Source: Planctomycetaceae bacterium (GTDB taxonomy: Bacteria; Planctomycetota; Planctomycetia; Planctomycetales; Planctomycetaceae). From it: a stretch of 7,581 bases of DNA. The stretch is from the NCBI GenBank assembly GCA_003445035.1, contig DLVV01000452.1, forward strand, positions 1 to 7,581. Reading direction: 5' to 3'. Shown here piece after piece: positions 1-5,126 of this stretch. The translations under genes were made by a program, and so were the position numbers. Under the pieces are notes generated by a model. The model was not told the DNA's origin and searched no databases. It saw only the letters and a list, made by a program, of their open reading frames with translations. Every line of letters starts with the position of its first letter. The stretch's first letter is position 1.

Positions 1-1257
1 CCTCTCGATCGGCCCATCACTCTCGATCGGCCCGTCAACTTCGATCGGCCCGCCAGCTCGACCGGTCTCCTCGCCGCCTTCCGCCCGTTCGAACACCAGC
101 GGCGTGTCCCGATCCGGGGACACCCTCATGGAGATCTTTCCGTCGAGCACATCTGTCAGCAAGTCCCCACACACCTCGGCCCGCCAACCGGTGCACAGTC
201 TCGGACGCTCTCCGTCACGGTCGCCATGAACATGCCAGCGAACAAGCCGCTTCAGTTCGTCACTGGTTCCTACCAGGGAAACCGCCACGTCCAGTTCGGC
301 GCAACGGTTGGCCAGCGCGATGGCCAGCAACTGGCCCAGCACATGATCGTCATCGTGAATCTCGCCCCGTCGTCGAATCCGTTCAGGGAAGTCCTCTTCG
401 GGCCCGGCCAGCACCTCGCAGACGGTTGCCGCCAACGCCTCGGCGTGACGCTTGAAATTGCGTCGGGTCATGTCCCGTGTGGCCAGCACCTCCTCGGTCG
501 TCCTGGGTTTTCGCTTGGCCAGATCGATCAGCAGGTCATCTCGCAGGACACGCCGAACCGGTTGATTGAGTTCTTCACCACAACGGTCGCGCCACCAGAA
601 CACCGCCCGGGCGACGGCCAGCCCGGTGCGGTCGAGCCGGTTGACACCCGAGAGCCTCCGCCAACTCTCCTCCCCCCTTTCGGCTTCCACTTCGTCGATC
701 ATCCGCTCAAATTCCGCCTCGGCCCACTCCCGACGCCCCAGTGACGACAACGACTGTTTCTGCCTCTGGTGAATCGCCAACAGGAAGCGGACATCGTCGC
801 GAGCGTACTCGACCTGGCGATCGCTCAGCGGACGACGACGCCAATCGGTCCGGGACTGGGTCCCGGGGACTTTCTTGCCCAGGACCCGTGCGACAAGCCG
901 TTCGTGGTTCAACGGATAGCTGCGAGTCCGCATCCCCTCGGCAATCTGCACGTCCCACAACCGTCCCGGTCGACAAGACACGAAGTCCAGGCAGAAACGG
1001 GCTTCCTGGCGAGCCGCATGAGCAACCACGGTCACCTCATCGTCGGCCATGATCCGCCACCAGTCGGAAAGATCGGGGACCGCCAGCGGATCGACAACGA
1101 TCTCGCGACCGGGTACGGCCAGTTGCAGCAGGCACAACTCCGGACGGTAGCTTCCCTCCGAGACGAACTCCGTGTCCATCGCCACGATCCCCGCACCACG
1201 GATCTCGTCGCACACCGACGCGAAGTCCTCCTGCCGTGTCACCAGGCCCTGGGACAT
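1..1257 (-). CDS. rnd: Ribonuclease D (3'-5' exoribonuclease, DEDD family) with HRDC domain; 3' end beyond window
   Basis: RNase D trims 3' ends of tRNA precursors and other structured RNAs in the cytoplasm using two metal ions. The minus-strand frame is open from ATG at 1257 to the window edge (419 codons). Motif I is D28-T-E30-F; motif II is HAARQEARF (residues 80-88); motif III is YARDD with Y151 and D155. These fall at the same numbers as E. coli RNase D D28, E30, D85, Y151 and D155, except that residue 85 is Glu. An HRDC domain spans about residues 212-283 (ARAVFWWRD to the RNFKRHAEAL region). Residues 284-390 form a further C-terminal region including GWRAEVCGDLL. A low-complexity tail of GPIExD hexapeptides begins near 403 and continues off the left edge. 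The start is supported by GGAG (minus strand, 1269-1266) eight bases upstream; the ATG overlaps the fpg stop as TGATG, implying translational coupling. The family call is firm; activity with E85 is inferred. Confidence 0.93.
   Translation of the reverse strand, partial: MSQGLVTRQEDFASVCDEIRGAGIVAMDTEFVSEGSYRPELCLLQLAVPGREIVVDPLAVPDLSDWWRIMADDEVTVVAHAARQEARFCLDFVSCRPGRLWDVQIAEGMRTRSYPLNHERLVARVLGKKVPGTQSRTDWRRRPLSDRQVEYARDDVRFLLAIHQRQKQSLSSLGRREWAEAEFERMIDEVEAERGEESWRRLSGVNRLDRTGLAVARAVFWWRDRCGEELNQPVRRVLRDDLLIDLAKRKPRTTEEVLATRDMTRRNFKRHAEALAATVCEVLAGPEEDFPERIRRRGEIHDDDHVLGQLLAIALANRCAELDVAVSLVGTSDELKRLVRWHVHGDRDGERPRLCTGWRAEVCGDLLTDVLDGKISMRVSPDRDTPLVFERAEGGEETGRAGGPIEVDGPIESDGPIER
4..57 (-). 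repeat. Three 18-bp tandem units encoding GPIExD hexapeptides
   Basis: Units at 4-21, 22-39 and 40-57 each contain TCGATCGGCCC and differ at few positions. In the rnd frame they read GPIEVD, GPIESD and GPIER. They make up the visible end of the RNase D tail, and more copies may lie beyond the left edge. The unit length is a multiple of three, so copy number can vary without a frameshift. Confidence 0.8.
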
Positions 1258-2123
1258 CACTCGGTCTCCACTTCACTTGACGGCTGACACGACGGGCAGA
1301 AGAACGTCGACCGCTGGGCCTGGACAACCCGCTGGATTGGCGCCTCGCATCGGCGGCAAGGCTCGCCGGCCCGATCGTAGACACGGTGAGAATTCTGGTA
1401 TCCACCGTCCTGGTTCAGAGCGTTGCGATAGGTGCCGTCGGAAAGCGTCGAGCCCTCGTGACGGATCGCCTCATTGAGAACAGCCCGCGCGGCCCGGGAC
1501 AATCTCGCGGCCTCGTTGTCGGCAATCCGGTCAGCCGGACGAGCCGGGTCGATCCCGGCCCGGAACAGGATTTCGCTGGCGTAGAGGTTGCCGATGCCGG
1601 CAACCAGGGACTGGTCGAGCATCGCCACCTTGATCGCCCGGCCGGTCCGACAACACAGCCGTCTCCAGTCAGCCGCCCCCAGTGTCAGCGCATCAGGACC
1701 CAGTCGCGGCGGCCCGAGCCGCTCGGACAGCTCCTCGGCCGTCAGCAACCGGATCGTGCCCAGCCCGCGACGGTCCCAGAAATAGAGATCGTCGACGAGA
1801 TCCGGCGACCGGTCTGGCACGAACCTCCAGTGGTATCTCAGGTGCCCACGATCGGGAGGATCTGTCACCAGCATCAGGCCGGTCATCCGGGGTTCGATGA
1901 CGAAAGAATCGTCTGAGTCGAGGTCGAGAATCACCCTCTTGCCGATCCGCCGCACACCCGAGACGGCTGCTCCCTCGACCCGGCGTCGGATCTCCCTGGA
2001 CGAAGGCGTGATCTCGATCGGTCGGAAGCGACACGGATAACGGCGGACCTCCAGCAACCGACGGCCGGTCACATGCCGGGTGATCCCTCGCACCATCGTC
2101 TCGACTTCGGGCAGCTCGGGCAC
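1257..2123 (-). CDS. mutM: Formamidopyrimidine-DNA glycosylase (bifunctional glycosylase/AP lyase)
   Basis: Fpg/MutM excises oxidised purines such as 8-oxoguanine and FapyG and cleaves the abasic site by beta,delta-elimination in base excision repair. The 288-residue product has the normal family length. It starts MPELPEVETMVRGI, giving the N-terminal catalytic proline (P2) and E3. The conserved lysine of the N-terminal domain is probably K62 (RIGKRVILDL). The helix-two-turn-helix lies near residues 172-190 (LVAGIGNLYASEILFRAGI), followed by the GGYQNSHRVYDR region. The C-terminal zinc finger has C256, C259, C276 and C279 with RSTFF before the last pair. The usual lesion-loop RRF motif reads RRGLG at 118-122 and the usual HLRMTG reads EPRMTG at 77-82; I take these as clade variants. 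The start codon is GTG (2123-2121), fixed by P2 and by AGGA seven bases upstream. The gene is first in a two-gene unit with rnd, overlapping it by one base. Confidence 0.97.
   Translation of the reverse strand: MPELPEVETMVRGITRHVTGRRLLEVRRYPCRFRPIEITPSSREIRRRVEGAAVSGVRRIGKRVILDLDSDDSFVIEPRMTGLMLVTDPPDRGHLRYHWRFVPDRSPDLVDDLYFWDRRGLGTIRLLTAEELSERLGPPRLGPDALTLGAADWRRLCCRTGRAIKVAMLDQSLVAGIGNLYASEILFRAGIDPARPADRIADNEAARLSRAARAVLNEAIRHEGSTLSDGTYRNALNQDGGYQNSHRVYDRAGEPCRRCEAPIQRVVQAQRSTFFCPSCQPSSEVETE
1266..1269 (-). promoter_or_regulatory. Ribosome binding site of rnd, inside the end of fpg
   Basis: The minus strand reads GTGGAGACCGAGTGATG: GGAG, eight bases, then ATG, with the fpg TGA overlapping the ATG. 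The site lies within the last codons of fpg (E-V-E-T-E-stop), so rnd can be translated by terminating ribosomes or by independent binding. Confidence 0.65.
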
Positions 2124-2130
2124 GGGGTTG

Positions 2131-2134
2131 TCCT
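2131..2134 (-). promoter_or_regulatory. Ribosome binding site of fpg
   Basis: AGGA on the minus strand lies seven bases before the GTG start. It supports a GTG start, which the family's obligatory N-terminal Pro-Glu also requires. Confidence 0.6.
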
Positions 2135-2173
2135 GTTCGAAAGTGTCCGGACGCCATTCGACCGGAGATGATG

Positions 2174-2179
2174 ATTGTA
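2174..2179 (-). promoter_or_regulatory. Candidate -10 element for the fpg-rnd unit
   Basis: The minus strand reads CCTTACAATCATC, containing TACAAT (5 of 6 to TATAAT) about 50 bases before the GTG. The -35 position at 17-base spacing reads CCCGCA, a poor match, so only the -10 is convincing. The surrounding A/T-rich patch stands out in GC-rich DNA. Confidence 0.35.
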
Positions 2180-2270
2180 AGGTTTTGTGCAGGCCGTGCG
2201 GGATGTCGGGATTGTCCGACCCACAGCCGGGTGGTCATTGTGGGGAATTTGTTTGACGGCTTGCCGAAGC

Positions 2271-2299
2271 TGCACAATGCTCTAGGTACACCGTACAAC
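2271..2299 (+). promoter_or_regulatory. Candidate sigma-70-type promoter for the DUF1598-like gene
   Basis: TGCACA (2271-2276, 4 of 6), 17 bases, then TACAAC (2294-2299, 4 of 6). The -10 sits in CCGTACAACAGAAT, which recurs with one mismatch at the cysH promoter. This places the transcript start near 2306, leaving a leader of about 60 bases. A competing reading is TTGACG (2253-2258), 17 bases, AATGCT. Confidence 0.4.
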
Positions 2300-2308
2300 A
2301 GAATATCG

Positions 2309-2346
2309 CATCCCTCGCGTGGGATGAACTCACCGGCTCCCGCCGG
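2309..2346 (+). promoter_or_regulatory. Two small hairpins in the leader of the DUF1598-like gene
   Basis: The first is CATCCC (2309-2314), a six-base loop, GGGATG (2321-2326). The second is CCGGC (2333-2337), a four-base loop, GCCGG (2342-2346). Both lie between the predicted transcript start and the GGAG at 2353-2356. They could affect translation or mRNA stability, or be incidental in GC-rich DNA; the first could also be a protein-binding inverted repeat. Confidence 0.3.
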
Positions 2347-2352
2347 ACCAGT

Positions 2353-2356
2353 GGAG
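2353..2356 (+). promoter_or_regulatory. Ribosome binding site of the DUF1598-like gene
   Basis: GTGGAGACTCAGCAATG gives GGAG eight bases before the ATG at 2365. The same GGAGAC core and the same spacing precede rnd and the RTX gene. Confidence 0.65.
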
Positions 2357-2364
2357 ACTCAGCA

Positions 2365-4071
2365 ATGTCCACCCGAGATCCCAGACAGACCTACCTCAAC
2401 CGTCGTCGCCCCGTCCGTCGTACCCCGATGTGGGTCGCGGTCACCGGGTTCCTCGTGGTCGTCGGTGCCCTGGCCGTAATGGCCCGCACCACACCTCCAC
2501 GACCGGCGGCCAACGCGATCACCGCGGTGGTCCGGTCCCAGCCGGTGAACGATGACATCCAGGCCCCTCTCGCCGCTCGTCCCACCGAGCAGCCGGTGGC
2601 CGGCCCGGTCAACAAGACCGCCGTCGCCGCCGAACCTCAGTCCACGGTCGCCGGTGGTGCCGAAGCCGACTTCGAATCCCTGACCGAACTGATTCAGAAT
2701 GAAACCGCCGGTCCGTGGGAAGATGTCGACGGTTCCGGTGGAACGATCTCCGATACCGGAGAAATGGCCGGAATCCACGTCGATCCCAGTGGCCTTTTGA
2801 CTCGCGTGGCACGGATCGACACCACCGGTCGGCTCGAACAACTCAGCCAGGTCGTTTCCTCGGCCTCGGACAACGCCAACCTCGCCAACCGCAGCCGACT
2901 CCGGTTGGTCTCGTTGTCTCGTCTCGAGCAGGAAGTCGCCCGTCGCCTCGACGCCGGCGAGCCCCTGCCGACGGACATCCGGCACCTGGCCGGCCTGCAG
3001 CAGGTGCGGTTCATCTTCACCTACCCCGAGACCGGCGACATCGTGATCGGCGGTCCGGCCGAGGGCTTCAAGGTCAGCAAGACCGGTACCGCGATCGGTG
3101 CCACCAGCGGCCACCCCGTGTTGCAGCTCGATGACCTCGTCACCGTCCTCCGCGCCTTCACGGCCGAGGGTGGCGGAGTGATCGGTTGTTCGATCGACCC
3201 GCGTCCCGAGGGCCTGAAGCAGATCAACGACCTGGTCGCCCGTTCGAACAAGCAGGGTTCGCTCTCGCCCGGTCAAGTCAAGAACTGGACCACCCGGCTG
3301 GGCAACGCTCTGGGTCGACAGAACATCACCATCACCGGTGTTCCCGCCGATTCACGGGTCGCCCGTGTTCTGGTCGAAGCCGACTACAAGATGAAGCTGA
3401 TCGGAATCGGACAGCTCGACGCCGGCAAGGACGTGCCGGGCATCTTCAAGTTGATGACCGCCGACGAACGGAAAGACAGCTCCCTGGACGCCCTGCGATG
3501 GTGGCTGTCGATGAAGTACAGCCAGGTGCTGCACAGCACCGCTGGTGACGCCTTCCAGCTGGTCGGCTCGGCCGTGCTCTGCCAGTCCGAGAACGAGTTC
3601 GTCAACACCAGGGGCGAACGGGTGGCAACAGGCCAGGCGGCCGGATCGAACCGGGCGTTCGCTCGGAACTTCACCGATCACTACGCCTCGCTGTCCAAGC
3701 GGGACCGAGTCTTCTCGGATCTGCAGAACATCTTCGACCTGGCCCTGGTCGCCGCTCTGGTCAACCGTCGCGGGCTGGCCGAGCAGGTCGGCTGGGACAT
3801 GGGTGTCTTCGGCAACCACGGCGACTTCCACCCGGCCGCTCACCCGGTGCCCCGCACCGTCGACTCGGTGGTCAACCACCGCGTCTTCAACGGCCGCGAC
3901 GTGGTCGTGCAGGTGGCCGGCGGTGTCCGGGCCGACATCGGCGGCCTGCTGGCCGATCGCCAGACCGTGAAGATCCACTCGCGGCTCAACGGCGTTGCCC
4001 CGGCCGCTCGTCCATCCGACCTCGCCACCGACCGCTGGTGGTGGGACGTGGTGGTCAAACCGACCAAGTAG
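2365..4071 (+). CDS. Membrane-anchored DUF1598-like protein of unknown function
   Basis: The function is unknown. The 568-residue product has a basic N-terminus (RNRRRPVRRT-like, residues 12-20), then one hydrophobic segment at about 22-40 (MWVAVTGFLVVVGALAVMA). This predicts a single-pass anchor or uncleaved signal, with the rest outside the cytoplasm. Residues 41-135 are Ala/Pro/Thr-rich and probably disordered. The main domain runs from about 195 to 560. It contains LPTDIRHLAGLQ, FIFTYPETGDIVIGGPAEGF, GCSIDPRPEGL (275-284), VPADSRVARVLVEADYKMKL (326-345) and a C-terminal DRWWWDVVV. I recall these strings from DUF1598, found largely in planctomycetes, from memory rather than by search. The only cysteines are C275 and C406. 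The GPAEGF and SIDPxPEG motifs are the likely conserved core, but no catalytic site is evident. ATG is preceded by GGAG at eight bases, and a strong terminator follows, so the gene looks monocistronic. Divergent neighbours fpg-rnd give no functional hint. Confidence 0.85.
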   Translation: MSTRDPRQTYLNRRRPVRRTPMWVAVTGFLVVVGALAVMARTTPPRPAANAITAVVRSQPVNDDIQAPLAARPTEQPVAGPVNKTAVAAEPQSTVAGGAEADFESLTELIQNETAGPWEDVDGSGGTISDTGEMAGIHVDPSGLLTRVARIDTTGRLEQLSQVVSSASDNANLANRSRLRLVSLSRLEQEVARRLDAGEPLPTDIRHLAGLQQVRFIFTYPETGDIVIGGPAEGFKVSKTGTAIGATSGHPVLQLDDLVTVLRAFTAEGGGVIGCSIDPRPEGLKQINDLVARSNKQGSLSPGQVKNWTTRLGNALGRQNITITGVPADSRVARVLVEADYKMKLIGIGQLDAGKDVPGIFKLMTADERKDSSLDALRWWLSMKYSQVLHSTAGDAFQLVGSAVLCQSENEFVNTRGERVATGQAAGSNRAFARNFTDHYASLSKRDRVFSDLQNIFDLALVAALVNRRGLAEQVGWDMGVFGNHGDFHPAAHPVPRTVDSVVNHRVFNGRDVVVQVAGGVRADIGGLLADRQTVKIHSRLNGVAPAARPSDLATDRWWWDVVVKPTK

Positions 4072-4105
4072 CAGCCGACCGCGGTTGCGTTCGAGATCTC
4101 CTTCG

Positions 4106-4141
4106 ACGCCGGCCACTCCTTCGCGGGTGGTCGGCGTTTTT
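4106..4141 (+). terminator. Intrinsic terminator after the DUF1598-like gene
   Basis: Eleven base pairs join 4106-4116 (ACGCCGGCCAC) and 4127-4137 (GTGGTCGGCGT), with one G-U pair and a ten-base loop, followed by a short T run (4137-4141). It lies 35 bases after the stop and separates this transcript from cysH. Confidence 0.8.
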
Positions 4142-4163
4142 CGCGTGCCGGCCACACGCTTCG

Positions 4164-4192
4164 TTGACGCTCACCGCACCGCCCCGTACAAC
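4164..4192 (+). promoter_or_regulatory. Candidate sigma-70-type promoter for cysH
   Basis: TTGACG (4164-4169, 5 of 6), exactly 17 bases, then TACAAC (4187-4192, 4 of 6), sited just after the preceding terminator and 50 bases before the cysH ATG. This is the best promoter in the window. No cysteine- or sulfur-responsive operator is recognisable next to it. Confidence 0.55.
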
Positions 4193-4242
4193 CGAATCAA
4201 GACAACCCGCGGCCCCTCTCTCTCAACCTGCTCATCACGATC

Positions 4243-5034
4243 ATGCCCCGACTTTCCCAGTCCGACCTCGCCGAACGAAACAAGGCTTTCGAGTCGAACG
4301 ATCCCCAGGACCTGCTGCAGTGGGCGGCCGACACGTTCTCCGGTCGCGTTGCCGCCATCTCGGCACTGCAAGCCGCCGGCTCGGTCGTGTGTCACATGAT
4401 TGGCCAACTCGATCTGGACATCCCCGTCCTGTTCGTCGACACCGGGGTCAACTTTCCGGAAACGCTGGCGACCCGGGATGCCATCGGCGAGGCGTACGGA
4501 CTGGACATCCGCACGTTGTGTCCCCCGCAGACGATGGACGAACAGATCGCCGAACTGGGTGTGCTCTACGTCACGCCCGATGGACAGAAGGAGTGCTGCC
4601 GTCTGAGGAAGATCGAGCCGTTGCGAGCGGTCGCCGACCAGTTCGACTGCCTGATCGGCAGCCTGCGACGCAGCGAGGGAGGACAACGCTCGTACTGCCC
4701 GATCCTGGCGGCCGACCCCGAGATGAACGTGGTGCGACTCAATCCGCTGGTCAATTTCGGGGATGAGCGGCTCAGTGGATACATCGATGAACACTCGGTG
4801 ATCCTCAACCCCCTGTTGTCCCAGGGATATCCCACGATCAGCTGCAACCGCTGCACGACCCCGGTGCTGGAGAACGAGCCGCGTCGTGCCGGTCGCTGGC
4901 GTCACCTGGGTCCCTGGCAGGCCTACTGCGGAATCAATCCGACCGATCTGGATTCCGACACCGAGACGGCCGTCGAACTGCCCCAGCAGCTGATTGACAA
5001 GGTGCTTGGTCGCGAAACCGACTTCGTGATCTAG
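4243..5034 (+). CDS. cysH: Phosphoadenylyl/adenylyl-sulfate reductase homologue, [4Fe-4S] type
   Basis: The CysH family reduces APS or PAPS to sulfite with thioredoxin or a similar donor, in cytoplasmic assimilatory sulfate reduction. The 263-residue product shows [11 protein letters not shown] (64-74), [12 protein letters not shown] (116-127), GSLRR (139-143) and [15 protein letters not shown] (194-208). The pattern C118-C119 ... C201-x-x-C204 matches the four ligands of the [4Fe-4S] cluster that marks the APS-reducing branch and some PAPS reductases. The catalytic-cysteine motif, usually ECGLH, reads YCGIN with C229 kept. The nucleotide-binding loop near residues 32-45 ([15 protein letters not shown]) lacks the usual SSFG-like pattern, so substrate preference cannot be read. 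No Shine-Dalgarno-like sequence precedes the ATG; upstream is pyrimidine-rich. A terminator upstream and a promoter at 4164 make it the start of a unit that may continue into the RTX gene. No cysD, cysN, cysI or cysC is present here. The family call is strong; APS versus PAPS is open. Confidence 0.9.
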   Translation: MPRLSQSDLAERNKAFESNDPQDLLQWAADTFSGRVAAISALQAAGSVVCHMIGQLDLDIPVLFVDTGVNFPETLATRDAIGEAYGLDIRTLCPPQTMDEQIAELGVLYVTPDGQKECCRLRKIEPLRAVADQFDCLIGSLRRSEGGQRSYCPILAADPEMNVVRLNPLVNFGDERLSGYIDEHSVILNPLLSQGYPTISCNRCTTPVLENEPRRAGRWRHLGPWQAYCGINPTDLDSDTETAVELPQQLIDKVLGRETDFVI

Positions 5035-5114
5035 TCACCCGGACTCGTCTTGCACGATCTCCGCAATTCTCAGATCATCCGCGCGCCCCCTCTCACTCTC
5101 GCACGTCGGGCTCC

Positions 5115-5118
5115 GGAG
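5115..5118 (+). promoter_or_regulatory. Ribosome binding site of the RTX gene
   Basis: CCGGAGACTCTCCCATG gives GGAG eight bases before ATG 5127 and fixes this start. The 92-base gap after cysH (5035-5126) holds no convincing promoter or terminator, so co-transcription with cysH is possible. Confidence 0.6.
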
Positions 5119-5126
5119 ACTCTCCC

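Noticed and set aside
226..1916. Plus-strand frames at 226-744, 769-1287 and 1386-1916 opposite rnd and fpg
   Set aside because: The minus strand encodes clear RNase D and Fpg with catalytic motifs throughout these intervals; the plus-strand products resemble nothing known.
2253..2281. TTGACG, 17 bases, AATGCT as promoter of the DUF1598-like gene
   Set aside because: The -35 is good but the -10 matches at only three of six positions. The TGCACA/TACAAC pair just downstream has a better -10, and that element recurs at cysH. It is not excluded as a second start.
2359..4155. Two long minus-strand frames (2359-3276 and 3352-4155) opposite the DUF1598-like gene
   Set aside because: Both are in antisense codon register with a recognisable protein and show no family features; codon bias explains the openness.
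4171..4905. A 244-codon minus-strand frame opposite cysH
   Set aside because: It is antisense and in codon register with a CysH homologue that retains its cluster cysteines; the frame has no motif of its own.
4994..5022. Consensus TTGACA at 4994-4999 as a promoter for the RTX gene
   Set aside because: No -10-like hexamer lies at 15 to 18 bases; the sequence there is AAACCGACT. It also lies within conserved cysH coding sequence (Leu-Ile-Asp-Lys).
5056..5076. GATCT ... AGATC inverted repeat after cysH as a terminator
   Set aside because: The stem is only five pairs with an 11-base loop and no T run follows, so it is not a credible intrinsic terminator.
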